This document shows, piece by piece, positions 1 to 8,080 of a stretch of 35,168 nucleotides of DNA; position 1 is the stretch's first letter, and each line of letters opens with the position of its first letter. The notes under the pieces were generated by a model. It ran no database searches and was not told the origin of the DNA. It saw only the letters and a program-made list of their open reading frames with translations. Source of the stretch: Clostridiales bacterium (lineage in GTDB: Bacteria; Bacillota; Clostridia; Christensenellales; Aristaeellaceae); contig SFHU01000021.1 of assembly GCA_004555535.1 (NCBI GenBank), forward strand, positions 1-35,168, written 5' to 3'. A program made the position numbers and the translations under genes.

Positions 1-762
1 AAACTCCGGCGAGTCGAAGACGACCTCCGGCGACCCCTGCTTGATCACCGTGCCCTGCATCAGCACGACGCGGTCGGCATAGCGCTCCACGACGCCCAGG
101 TCGTGGGAGACGAGCAGAATGGCCATGTGGTTCTTGTGCTTGAGCTCGTCGACCGTCTGATAAAACGCCTCCAGGCCGTTCTGGTCGACGCCGGAGACCG
201 GCTCGTCGAGGATCAGCAGGTCCGGCTGCGGCGTCAGCGCCAGCGCGAGCAGCACACGCTGCAGCTCGCCGCCCGAGAGCGCCCCGAGCGGGCGGGCAGC
301 CAGCTGCTCGCAGTGCGTCCTCGTCAGCGCCGTCATGACCTTTTCCTTCATCCTTTTGCTCACACCCAGGAAGACCGCACGCGGCGTCAGCGCCGCCGCG
401 ACAAAGTCCATCACCGTCACCGGGGAGGAGCGGTCAAACTCCAGCTGCTGGGGAACATAGCCCGTGCGCAGATCGGCCGCCGGCCTGCCGTCGCTGGTCA
501 GGTGGCGCACCGTTCCCTTGTATTCGACCTGCCCGAGCAGCGCCCGCAGCAGCGTCGTCTTGCCGGCGCCGTTGGTGCCGATGAGCGCTGTCAGCTCCCC
601 GCAGTGGATGTGCAGGCTCACGTCCTTGAGCAGCACCTGCTTGCCCATCGTGACACTGAGCTTGTCCACCTCGATGCGGCACAGGCGGCAGGGCGCGTTC
701 TCCGGACAGGGCACGGGATGCGGACAGTGCGCGTGGCCGTGCGTCATTTTGCTCTGCGTCAT
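1..762 (-). CDS. znuC: Metal (Zn/Mn-type) ABC transporter ATP-binding protein, 3' end cut by window
   Basis: Cytoplasmic ATPase that powers uptake of a divalent metal captured by the neighbouring lipoprotein. 254 codons are visible and the frame runs off the left edge. Walker A is GTNGAGKTT (Lys68), the signature is LSGGELQR, Walker B is LLILDEP and the switch His lies in LLVSHDLG, so the nucleotide-binding domain is essentially complete. The start is the ATG at 762, which overlaps the TGA of the upstream lipoprotein gene in an ATGA junction, so the two are translationally coupled. Oddity: residues 8-28 hold four His and four Cys (H8, H10, H12, C13, H15, C19, C25, C28) before the ABC domain begins near residue 30, which looks like an added metal-binding tail. 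The permease gene is expected just beyond the left edge. Zinc is preferred because of the partner's His-rich loop; manganese is not excluded. Confidence 0.88.
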   Translation of the reverse strand, partial: MTQSKMTHGHAHCPHPVPCPENAPCRLCRIEVDKLSVTMGKQVLLKDVSLHIHCGELTALIGTNGAGKTTLLRALLGQVEYKGTVRHLTSDGRPAADLRTGYVPQQLEFDRSSPVTVMDFVAAALTPRAVFLGVSKRMKEKVMTALTRTHCEQLAARPLGALSGGELQRVLLALALTPQPDLLILDEPVSGVDQNGLEAFYQTVDELKHKNHMAILLVSHDLGVVERYADRVVLMQGTVIKQGSPEVVFDSPEF

Positions 763-1682
763 CTGGCAAGCGCCTCCGTCAGCGTCGCGGCGTTCTGCCG
801 CATGATGCGCTCATAGCTGTCCGCCGCGCCGTCGCCCGTGACAACCGGGTCAAGCGTGTAGATCGCAGCGCCCGTCTCCCGGGCGATGGTCTCTGCTGCC
901 CGCTGGGGATACTGCGGCTCGACGAACAGCGCTGCAATGCCCAGCTCCCGAACCAGGTCGCAGGTCTGCGCGATCTCCCGCGTGCTCGGCTCCTCGCCCG
1001 CCTCGTGCTCGATCGTCCCGGCGACCACCAGGCCATATGCCTGCGCAAAATAGGCAAACGCCTCGTGGAACGTGATGATTTCGCTGCCCGAGAGCGGGGC
1101 GAGCTGCGCGGCAAGCTCCGCATCGAGAGCCGTCAGGCGCGCGATATACGCCTGCGCATTGTCCTGATAGGCCCGCGCGTGGGCGGGATCCGCCTGAGCA
1201 AGGCCGTCTGCGATGTTCTGCACCTGAACCATCGCCAGCTTCGGGTCGAGCCAGACGTGCGCGTTCATCACCTCGCCGTCGTGGTCGTCCCCTTCCCCGT
1301 GCTCATGCGCGTGTGCCTCGCCGGAGGGCAGCAGCTCAATGCCCTCGCTGGCGTTGATGACCGGCAGATCCTCGCGCAGGGTGAACACCTTGTCCATGAA
1401 CTGCTCCATGCCCCCGCCGCAGATGACCAGCGCGGAGGCGCTCTCCAGCGTCACCATGTCGCGGGTCTGCAGCTGATAATCGTGCAGGCAGCCGACGCTC
1501 TGTTCAGCCATGCTGCTCACGCTGACGCCCTCGATGCCCGCGCAGACGTTCTGCGTGAGCACGTACATCGGATAGAACGACGCAACCACGGAAAAGCCCG
1601 CTTCCTCCTGGGCTGCGCAGCCCCCGGCCAGCAGACAGATGACAAGCAGCGCCGCAAGCGCCGCCAAACGCTTTCTCTTCAT
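759..1682 (-). CDS. znuA: Metal ABC transporter substrate-binding lipoprotein (zinc-type)
   Basis: Extracytoplasmic, lipid-anchored cluster A-I metal receptor, 307 aa. The start ATG at 1682 is chosen because AAAGGATG lies just upstream and the protein then opens with a classic lipoprotein signal: MKRKR, a hydrophobic core, and lipobox LLAGGC with the modified Cys at residue 22. An in-frame ATG eight codons upstream gives an implausible leader. The mature protein has the ASFYPMY strand typical of the family, then an acidic His-rich loop (HAHEHGEGDDHDGE), followed by NAHVWLDPK and the FHEAFAYF and FVEPQYP motifs that carry family metal ligands. The His-rich loop is typical of ZnuA-type zinc receptors rather than manganese receptors. 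Its stop codon overlaps the ATPase start. I could not identify a Zur box or a convincing promoter in the 170 bp upstream. Confidence 0.92.
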   Translation of the reverse strand: MKRKRLAALAALLVICLLAGGCAAQEEAGFSVVASFYPMYVLTQNVCAGIEGVSVSSMAEQSVGCLHDYQLQTRDMVTLESASALVICGGGMEQFMDKVFTLREDLPVINASEGIELLPSGEAHAHEHGEGDDHDGEVMNAHVWLDPKLAMVQVQNIADGLAQADPAHARAYQDNAQAYIARLTALDAELAAQLAPLSGSEIITFHEAFAYFAQAYGLVVAGTIEHEAGEEPSTREIAQTCDLVRELGIAALFVEPQYPQRAAETIARETGAAIYTLDPVVTGDGAADSYERIMRQNAATLTEALAR

Positions 1683-1856
1683 TGAACCATCCTTTCGCAA
1701 GGGCAAACCCCTACAACTATGTTCTTTTCGTGCCTGTTTCCGCTTTTCCTGCCTGCATCCATGAAAAAAGCGTTTGTCGAACGGTTTTTCTTGCCTGTTC
1801 CGCCGGATTTTGTTAAGCTAGAGACACAGACCGCTATTAGAATGGGAGGATTGCTC

Positions 1857-2222
1857 ATGAACGCTCCGCGAACGCCCTTGATCAATACCCGCCAGGGACT
1901 GGCCCTCGTCGGCAATGACCGCGAGCTCTACCTGCTCTTCCTGCGCCAGTTTTCTCAGGACGACACGCTGCGTTCCCTCGCCGCAGCCCTGCGCGCAGGC
2001 GACGCACCGGCGGCCTATCTTCACGCCCACTCGCTCAAGGGGCTCTGCGCCCAGCTCGGCCTGGACGCCCTCTTTGAGGAGGCCTCGCTCCTGTGTACGC
2101 TCCTTCGCGAGGAAAAGCCGGAGGCGCTTCCCGCGGCGGCGGCGCCCTTTGCCCGGCTCCAGAGCGTCTACGACGAAACCGTGGCGGCCATCGCCCGCTG
2201 CGACGACCCCGCTTCCCTCTGA
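1857..2222 (+). CDS. Stand-alone Hpt (histidine phosphotransfer) domain protein
   Basis: Small helical protein of 121 aa that would accept and pass on a phosphoryl group between a sensor kinase and a response regulator. The phospho-acceptor motif AHSLKG (His58, followed by a conserved Lys-Gly) sits on the predicted second helix, and the length is that of a single Hpt four-helix bundle with no added domain. The start at 1857 has GGGAGGA at 1844-1850; an in-frame ATG 46 codons upstream would add an atypical tail. It is an orphan: no kinase or response regulator gene lies near it, znuA diverges upstream, and a terminator follows directly, so it appears to be a single-gene unit. Its partners cannot be named from this window. 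Confidence 0.8.
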   Translation: MNAPRTPLINTRQGLALVGNDRELYLLFLRQFSQDDTLRSLAAALRAGDAPAAYLHAHSLKGLCAQLGLDALFEEASLLCTLLREEKPEALPAAAAPFARLQSVYDETVAAIARCDDPASL

Positions 2223-2251
2223 TGCGCGCGCAAGCGCGCATTTGTATTTTT
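2222..2251 (+). terminator. Intrinsic terminator after the Hpt gene
   Basis: A perfect 8-bp GC-rich stem (2222-2229 with 2234-2241) closed by a GCAA tetraloop is followed by TTGTATTTTT. It begins on the last base of the Hpt stop codon. The same T-rich tract supplies the -35 of the polA promoter. Confidence 0.82.
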
Positions 2252-2270
2252 CCCCGCTTTGTGATATGAT
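2242..2270 (+). promoter_or_regulatory. Promoter of the polA-coaE-slt-SBP unit
   Basis: TTGTAT (2242-2247), a 17-nt spacer and TATGAT (2265-2270), with a TGN extension just before the -10. The -35 lies inside the T-tract of the preceding terminator, so termination and initiation are packed into about 50 bp. Confidence 0.7.
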
Positions 2271-2312
2271 AGGGCTATCCGCAGCACCGCTGCCAGCAAG
2301 GAGGGCCCGTCT

Positions 2313-4856
2313 ATGCCCGAAACCTTTGTCATCGTCGACGGCAACAGCCTGATGCACCGCGCGTTTCACGCGCTGCCGCCGCTGACCAACGAGGACGGCA
2401 TCTACACCAATGCCGTCTTCGGCTTTTTGTCCATGCTCCTCAAGGTCATCGGCGACGAGCAGCCGCGCTATCTGGCCGTCGCCTTCGACATGCACGGCCC
2501 CACCTTCCGCCACAAGGACTATGCCGAATACAAGGCCGGAAGAAAGCCGACGGCGCCGGAGCTGCGCCCGCAGTTTGACCTCGTGCGCGAATGCCTGACG
2601 GCGATGGGCATCCGCCAGCTGACCTGCCCCTCCTTCGAGGCGGACGACATTCTGGGCACGATGGCGCGCCGCTGCGAGGAGGCGGGCATTCCCGCGCTGC
2701 TGGTGACGGGCGACCGTGACTCGCTCCAGCTGGTGAGCGAGACGTCGAGCGTGCTCTACACCAAGCGCGGCGTCAGCGACGTCGTCCGCTACACGCCCGA
2801 GCGCGTGCTCGAGGACTTTGGCGTTACCCCCGCGCAGATTCCCGATCTCAAGGGGCTCATGGGCGACGCGAGCGACAACATCCCCGGCGTGCCGGGCATC
2901 GGTGAAAAGACCGCCGTCAAGCTGCTTTCCGCATACGGCACGCTGGAAAACGCCTTTGCCCACGCGCCAGCCGACCTCAAGGGCAAGCAGCGCGAAAGGA
3001 TGATCGAGGGGCAGGCCTCCGGCCTGATGAGCAAGCAGATCGCGACGATCACGCGCTTCGTCCCGCTTGACGACATCTCCCTCGAGGACTGCCGCCTGGG
3101 GGACATGTCCGGCGCGATGGAGATCTTTGCGCGCCTGAATCTGCGCTCGCTGATGACGCGCCTTGCCCAGCTCTGTACGCCCGCGCAGAAGCCGGCCGCG
3201 CCGGCTGCGGTCTGGCAGGAGGAGGCGGAGCTTTCGGACGATTCCACCCTGCAGCGCTGGCTGGGCAGCCTGGCCAGCGCTGCGCGCGTCGCGCTGATGA
3301 TGACCGACGCGGGCATCACACTCGCCGCCGACGGCGGCCTGCGCGCGTCCGTTCCGTTTGCGCAGGGACTGCTCGGCGGCGGTCTGGATCCGCAGGCAGC
3401 CATTGCGATGCTCGCCCCGCTGCTTGGCGGAGGCCGGACGCTCATCCTCTGGAACGCCAAACGTCTCAAGACAACGATCGCCCCCTGGGGCGCGCAGCTG
3501 ACCGCGCCCTTTGAGGATTCCCTGATCGTCGCCTATCTGCTCGCGCCGCAAAACGGCAAATATGAGGCGCCGGAGAATGCCTCCGCGCTCTTTGAGCGCT
3601 TCGACGCGGATTATGCCGAGCTTGGCCGGCAGGAGATGGTCGCGCTCTACCGCGACATCGAGCTGCCGCTGCTTCATACGCTCTACGACATGGAGTGCGA
3701 GGGCTTCCTCGTCGACCGCGACGAGCTTGCGCGCCTGGGCGCGCAATACAACACACAGATCGCGCAGCTGCGCGAGGAGATCTTTGACCTGTGCGGCGGC
3801 ACGCCCTTCAACCTCAACAGCCCGCAGCAGCTGGGCGAGGTGCTCTTCGGGAGGCTGGGGCTTCCGGCCAAAAAGAAGACCGCCCGCGGCTATTCCACGG
3901 ATGCGGACACGCTCGCGGAGCTGGCCCCGCTCCATCCCGTGATCGACAAGATCCTGCTCTACCGCCAGGTCTCCAAGCTGAACAGCACCTACATCGACGG
4001 TCTGCTCAAGCTGACGGGCCGCGACGGACGGATTCACACCTGGTTTGACCAGACCATCGCCGCCACCGGGCGCATCTCCTCCAGCGAGCCCAACCTGCAG
4101 AACATCCCCGTGCGCACGGAAATGGGCCGCGAGATCCGCCGCGCGTTTATCGCCAGGCCCGGCTGCGTGCTCGTCGATGCCGACTATTCGCAGATCGAGC
4201 TTCGCCTGCTGGCCCATCTTTCCGGCGACGCGGCCATGTGCGAGGCCTTCACCCTCGGGCAGGACATTCACGCCCGCACGGCCGCGGAGGTCTACGGCGT
4301 GCCGCTTGAGGAGGTCACGCCGCAGATGCGCTCCAGCGCCAAGGCGGTCAACTTCGGCATCGTCTATGGCATCAGCGATTTCGGCCTGGCCAGCAACCTG
4401 CACATCTCCCGCAAGGAGGCCTCGGAATTCATCGAGCGCTACTTCGCCCGCTATCCCGCCGTGCGCCAGTTCATGGACGCCTGCGTCGCGCAGGGCAAGG
4501 CCGAGGGCTATTCCGTCACGATGTACGGACGACGCCGCCCGCTGCCGGAGCTAAGCTCCTCCAACTACAACCGCCGCCAGTTCGGCGAGCGCGCCGCGAT
4601 GAACACGCCCGTGCAGGGCGCCGCCGCAGACATCATCAAGATCGCCATGAACGCCGTCCACAAGCGTCTTCAGGATGAAGGGCTCAAGGCCCGGCTCATC
4701 CTTCAGGTACACGACGAGCTGATTGTCGAAAGCCCGCTTGAGGAGCAGGCGCAGGTCGAGACGCTCCTGCGGGCATGCATGGAGCAGGCCGCCAGCCTGC
4801 GCGTGCCGCTTCTGGCGGACGTCCACGCCGGCCATTCGTGGTTTGACACCAAGTAA
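2313..4856 (+). CDS. polA: DNA polymerase I
   Basis: Family A DNA polymerase of 847 aa, used in Okazaki-fragment maturation and excision repair. The N-terminal 5' nuclease domain (about residues 1-290) shows LVTGDRDSLQLV and DASDNIPGVPGIGEKTA. The middle domain (about 300-470) has the 3'-5' exonuclease fold region but lacks the usual DxE catalytic pair near its start (MTDAGITLAADG instead), so proofreading is probably absent, as in many Gram-positive homologues. The polymerase domain carries motif A with DYSQIELR (Asp624), motif B RSSAKAVNFGIVYG (Lys677) and motif C QVHDELIVE (Asp801-Glu802). The start at 2313 has AAGGAGG at 2298-2304. It is the first gene of a four-gene plus-strand run; the 207-bp gap to coaE shows no clear terminator or gene. 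Confidence 0.97.
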   Translation: MPETFVIVDGNSLMHRAFHALPPLTNEDGIYTNAVFGFLSMLLKVIGDEQPRYLAVAFDMHGPTFRHKDYAEYKAGRKPTAPELRPQFDLVRECLTAMGIRQLTCPSFEADDILGTMARRCEEAGIPALLVTGDRDSLQLVSETSSVLYTKRGVSDVVRYTPERVLEDFGVTPAQIPDLKGLMGDASDNIPGVPGIGEKTAVKLLSAYGTLENAFAHAPADLKGKQRERMIEGQASGLMSKQIATITRFVPLDDISLEDCRLGDMSGAMEIFARLNLRSLMTRLAQLCTPAQKPAAPAAVWQEEAELSDDSTLQRWLGSLASAARVALMMTDAGITLAADGGLRASVPFAQGLLGGGLDPQAAIAMLAPLLGGGRTLILWNAKRLKTTIAPWGAQLTAPFEDSLIVAYLLAPQNGKYEAPENASALFERFDADYAELGRQEMVALYRDIELPLLHTLYDMECEGFLVDRDELARLGAQYNTQIAQLREEIFDLCGGTPFNLNSPQQLGEVLFGRLGLPAKKKTARGYSTDADTLAELAPLHPVIDKILLYRQVSKLNSTYIDGLLKLTGRDGRIHTWFDQTIAATGRISSSEPNLQNIPVRTEMGREIRRAFIARPGCVLVDADYSQIELRLLAHLSGDAAMCEAFTLGQDIHARTAAEVYGVPLEEVTPQMRSSAKAVNFGIVYGISDFGLASNLHISRKEASEFIERYFARYPAVRQFMDACVAQGKAEGYSVTMYGRRRPLPELSSSNYNRRQFGERAAMNTPVQGAAADIIKIAMNAVHKRLQDEGLKARLILQVHDELIVESPLEEQAQVETLLRACMEQAASLRVPLLADVHAGHSWFDTK

Positions 4857-5063
4857 AACCTTCCTCTTTGTTCCGTATGGCAGGGTTTTGCCCCTCTGCT
4901 TCGTCAATTTACTGGCCCCGGCGCATCCCTATGGGCCTACGCGCGCTTTTTGTTCGCGCCGCCATATCCGCCTTCCATGTCCGCGGGACAGCCCCCTGCG
5001 CTAGCCGTTCCGCTTCCCCTCAAACGCTGCCGGCGTCCTGCCGGCACAGCCTGGAGTCTGCCT

Positions 5064-5654
5064 ATGAAAATCGGTCTGACCGGATCCATCGCCTGCGGGA
5101 AGAGCACTGTGAGCGCCTATCTGCGAGAGCTCTCCCTCCCCGTCGTCGACGCCGACGCCATCTCCCGCGCGCTGACCGCGCCGGGCGGCGAGGCGCTGCC
5201 CGCACTGCGCGAGGCCTTCGGCGAGCGCGTGTTTTGCGGCGATGTGCTCGACCGCCGCGCGCTGGCCTCGCTCGTCTTCTCGGATGAACGTGAGCGCGAG
5301 CGCCTCAACGCGCTGCTGCATCCGCGCATCCGGGAGCAGATCGTAAGAGAGCTTTGCGCCTGCCCGGGGCCGATCGCCTTTGCCGACATCCCGCTCCTCT
5401 TCGAGTGCGGCATGGAGACGCTGTTCGACCGGATCTGGGTGGTGACCGCCTCCCGCGAGACGCAGATCCTCCGCCTGCACGAGCGGGACGGCCTGAGTCG
5501 GGAGGAGGCCTGCGCGCGCATCGATGCGCAGATGTCCCAGGAGGAGAAAATCCGCCGCGCTGACGCCGTAATCGACACAAACGGCCCGGTCGAAGCGACC
5601 CGCCGGCAGATCGATTCGCTGCTCTCGCAGCTCGATGAAAGGAGTGCCCGATGA
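5064..5654 (+). CDS. coaE: Dephospho-CoA kinase
   Basis: Last enzyme of coenzyme A synthesis: it phosphorylates the 3'-OH of the ribose of dephospho-CoA using ATP. 196 aa, the usual length. The P-loop GSIACGKST is at residues 7-15, followed by the DADAISR substrate motif, HPRIR in the CoA-binding helix and the LLFE segment of the family. The start at 5064 (MKIGLTGS) is fixed by the position of the P-loop and a GGAG at 5052-5055; the longer in-frame upstream extension is non-coding in character. The stop overlaps the next start (ATGA at 5651-5654), so the transglycosylase is translationally coupled. The polA-coaE order is common in Bacillota, which fits a housekeeping operon. Confidence 0.95.
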   Translation: MKIGLTGSIACGKSTVSAYLRELSLPVVDADAISRALTAPGGEALPALREAFGERVFCGDVLDRRALASLVFSDERERERLNALLHPRIREQIVRELCACPGPIAFADIPLLFECGMETLFDRIWVVTASRETQILRLHERDGLSREEACARIDAQMSQEEKIRRADAVIDTNGPVEATRRQIDSLLSQLDERSAR

Positions 5655-6427
5655 ACACACCGCCCTCTCCCGCTCCCCTGCGCAGACGGCGGCAGGCCCC
5701 GCAGGAGCCCGCATCCGGCGCTGCGCCCCGGCGCAGGGCGCAGGCCCGCAAGCCAGCCGGTGAACCGGGCAGGTTCTGGCAGCGCATTCCGCCGGCCCTG
5801 CGCGCCGTCATTCTGCTGCTCCTTTTGACGGCATTTCTGACAGGCGCCGTCGCCGTCACGCGCAGCTACCTCGCCGCGCAGGAGGAGCGCCGCCGCCTGG
5901 AGGCCGAGGCCGCCGAGCGCGCGCAGCATCCGCTGTACTACGCCGACCTCATCACGCAGTATGCCCTCTCCCAGGAGCTGGATCCCGCGCTCGTCTCCGC
6001 AGTCATCCTCTGCGAATCGAGCTTTGATCCCGCGGCGGAGAGCCGCCTGGGCGCGCGCGGCCTGATGCAGCTCATGGAGGATACCGCCGCCTGGATCGCC
6101 CACAAGCTCGGCGAAGACGACGGGAGCTATTCCTTTGACCGGCTCTACGATCCGGAGGTCAACATCCGCTTCGGCACCTGGTATCTGGGCTATCTCTCCC
6201 GCCGCTTTGACGGGGACGCGACCAAGATCATCTGCGCCTATCACGCCGGACAGGGCAACGTGGACAGCTGGCTCTCCAACCCGCTTTACAGCCACGACGG
6301 CGTCACGCTCGACACCATTCCGACCCAGGATACCGCCGCCTATGCCTCTCGCGTGCTGCGCGCACAGGCCGTCTATCAGAAGTACTATTTCCCCCAGCCC
6401 ACGCCGGAGCCTTCCCCGGCCCTCTGA
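5651..6427 (+). CDS. Membrane-anchored lytic transglycosylase (SLT domain)
   Basis: Cell-wall enzyme of 258 aa that would cleave the MurNAc-GlcNAc bond of peptidoglycan with formation of 1,6-anhydroMurNAc. Order: a basic, Pro/Arg-rich cytoplasmic tail (1-45), one transmembrane helix (about 50-70), a short Glu/Arg-rich helix, then the Slt/goose-lysozyme-like domain (about 93-245). The catalytic Glu is in ILCESSFDP (Glu122), with the supporting RGLMQLME and the AYHAGQGNV motif typical of Slt proteins. The C-terminus is Pro-rich. It overlaps coaE by four bases and is followed after 18 bases by a solute-binding protein gene, so both exported products are probably made together. Substrate details beyond the family cannot be read from sequence. 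Confidence 0.92.
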   Translation: MNTPPSPAPLRRRRQAPQEPASGAAPRRRAQARKPAGEPGRFWQRIPPALRAVILLLLLTAFLTGAVAVTRSYLAAQEERRRLEAEAAERAQHPLYYADLITQYALSQELDPALVSAVILCESSFDPAAESRLGARGLMQLMEDTAAWIAHKLGEDDGSYSFDRLYDPEVNIRFGTWYLGYLSRRFDGDATKIICAYHAGQGNVDSWLSNPLYSHDGVTLDTIPTQDTAAYASRVLRAQAVYQKYYFPQPTPEPSPAL

Positions 6428-6445
6428 CCCAAAAGGAGAGCGCTC

Positions 6446-8014
6446 ATGTCCTCAAAACGCATCGTCATGTTTCTCTTTCTGCTGCTGATGCTGCCCGCCC
6501 TTTCTCTGGCCGCCGGCACGACCTCGCTGAGCTGCGCCATCGTCGCGACGGACGACGTCGCGCTGCGCCCGCTGGAGCTCAACCAGCGCGACGTCGTCAG
6601 CGTGCTCGACCTGGTCTACGAGGGGCTCTTCACGCTCGACGACAACTACCAGCCCCAGCCCGAGCTCGCCTATTCCTATGAATTCGCCAACGAGGGCCGG
6701 CGGCTGCGCGTCGTGCTACGCGACGACGTGACCTTCCACAACGGCCAGAAGCTCACCAGCGCCGACGTCGTCGCCACGCTGGACGCCATGTTTGAGCTCT
6801 CCGGCTTTGACGAAGACCTCAATTCCGAGCTTGACCTGGCAGACCGCGGCCTCTACTACTCGACCTTCTATTCCCTCAAGTCCTGGCAAGCGGAGGACGA
6901 CAGAACGCTGCTCTTCACGCTCCGCCGCGCCAGCTACGGCTCGCTCTACGCCTTCACCTTCCCGATCCTGTGCAGGAACGAGGTGAACAACGACATGCCC
7001 AGCGGCACCGGCCCCTACCGGTACGACGGCTATGAGGCGGGCAGCGGCATCTGGCTGACCGCGAACACCTCCTGGTGGAAGCGCACGCCGCAGATCCGCA
7101 ACATCCGCGCCGTCATCTATTCCGACAGTGAGAAGGCGCTCAACGCCTTTGACCTGCAGAACGTCGACATCGCGATGACGCGCTCGATCAACGCCTCCCG
7201 CTACTCGAACTCGCTCAATTCCTTCTCTCTCTCCGCGCGCACGAGGCAGCTCGAGGTGCTGCTCATCAACCGGAGCAACTCCCTGTTCAAGAGCGACGAA
7301 AACGGCGAAAACCTCGTCCGCCGCGCCATCTCCTACGCGATCAACCGCAGCGAGCTGATCAGCTCCGTCTATCAGGGCATGGCGACCGTCGCCTACACGC
7401 CCATCCCTGCCGGCACCTGGCTCTCCAACGAATCGACGATCAACGACATCTACGATCCGCTGATGGCCGCCTCCCTGCTGGACAGCGCCGGCTGGAAGCT
7501 GGCCGATGACGGCAAGCGCTACAAGGACGGCAGCGGCTTCCCAACGATCTATCTGCTCGTCTATGACGAGCCGGGCTCCACGGTGCGCACCAACGCCGCC
7601 AACAAGATCCGCGACCAGCTCGCCGCCGTCGGCATTCCCGTCACCGTCTCCACCCGCACGCGGGACTACACGCTCACCAAGCTGCGCAGCGCGGACTATA
7701 CGCTCGCCCTCGTCGCCTTCAACTTCGACGTCAGCCCGGATCCCGGCTTCACCATCGCCTCGACAGGCAGCTGCAACTACACGCGCTACCGCTCCGACAC
7801 GATGAACGACCTGATCACGAAGCTGCGCTCCAGCGTCTCCGCCGACGACTATAGGTCCGTCATGGGCGAGATTCAGGATCTGTTCGTTCTGGATATCCCC
7901 TATCTCCCGCTCTACTGGCGCACGGGCGCGCTGCTCTCCCGCTCCGCCTTCACCGATGCCCGCGATGTCCGCGAGCTCGAGCTGCTGCGCGGCGTCGAGA
8001 GCTGGACGTACTGA
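6446..8014 (+). CDS. Peptide-type (family 5) extracellular solute-binding protein
   Basis: Extracytoplasmic receptor of 522 aa from the OppA/DppA/MppA family. A signal peptide spans about residues 1-23 (MSSKR, hydrophobic core, ALSLAA). There is no lipobox Cys at the expected place, unlike the zinc receptor in this window. Family hallmarks are LVYEGLFTLDDNYQPQPELA near the N-terminus, VTFHNGQKLTSADVV, RRAISYAINRSELI, and a C-terminal LPLYWRTGALL. The start has AAAAGGAGAG upstream. No permease or ATPase gene is adjacent. It ends the polA-coaE-slt run, and a terminator follows. Its coupling to a lytic transglycosylase suggests a muropeptide or cell-wall-peptide ligand; that is inference only. 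Confidence 0.88.
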   Translation: MSSKRIVMFLFLLLMLPALSLAAGTTSLSCAIVATDDVALRPLELNQRDVVSVLDLVYEGLFTLDDNYQPQPELAYSYEFANEGRRLRVVLRDDVTFHNGQKLTSADVVATLDAMFELSGFDEDLNSELDLADRGLYYSTFYSLKSWQAEDDRTLLFTLRRASYGSLYAFTFPILCRNEVNNDMPSGTGPYRYDGYEAGSGIWLTANTSWWKRTPQIRNIRAVIYSDSEKALNAFDLQNVDIAMTRSINASRYSNSLNSFSLSARTRQLEVLLINRSNSLFKSDENGENLVRRAISYAINRSELISSVYQGMATVAYTPIPAGTWLSNESTINDIYDPLMAASLLDSAGWKLADDGKRYKDGSGFPTIYLLVYDEPGSTVRTNAANKIRDQLAAVGIPVTVSTRTRDYTLTKLRSADYTLALVAFNFDVSPDPGFTIASTGSCNYTRYRSDTMNDLITKLRSSVSADDYRSVMGEIQDLFVLDIPYLPLYWRTGALLSRSAFTDARDVRELELLRGVESWTY

Positions 8015-8030
8015 TTTTTTTCAAACAAAA

Positions 8031-8066
8031 GCACCGCACCGGTTCATCCCGATGCGGCGTTTTTTT
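8031..8066. terminator. Bidirectional terminator between converging SBP and MATE genes
   Basis: An 11-bp stem with two mismatches (8032-8042 with 8049-8059) has TTTTTTT on the plus side. Read from the minus strand it is followed by CTTTTGTTTG, so it can serve both converging genes. Confidence 0.7.
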
Positions 8067-8080
8067 GATGAGGTTTCCTG

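Noticed and set aside
1818..4403. 861-codon open frame antisense to polA
   Set aside because: It mirrors polA, has no ribosome binding site or recognisable domain, and its composition (Arg, Gly, Ala, His rich) is what antisense frames of GC-rich genes give.
4857..5063. Possible gene or riboswitch between polA and coaE
   Set aside because: No frame with a start signal and no clear stem set beyond a short TGCCGGC direct repeat; it looks like a plain spacer or leader.
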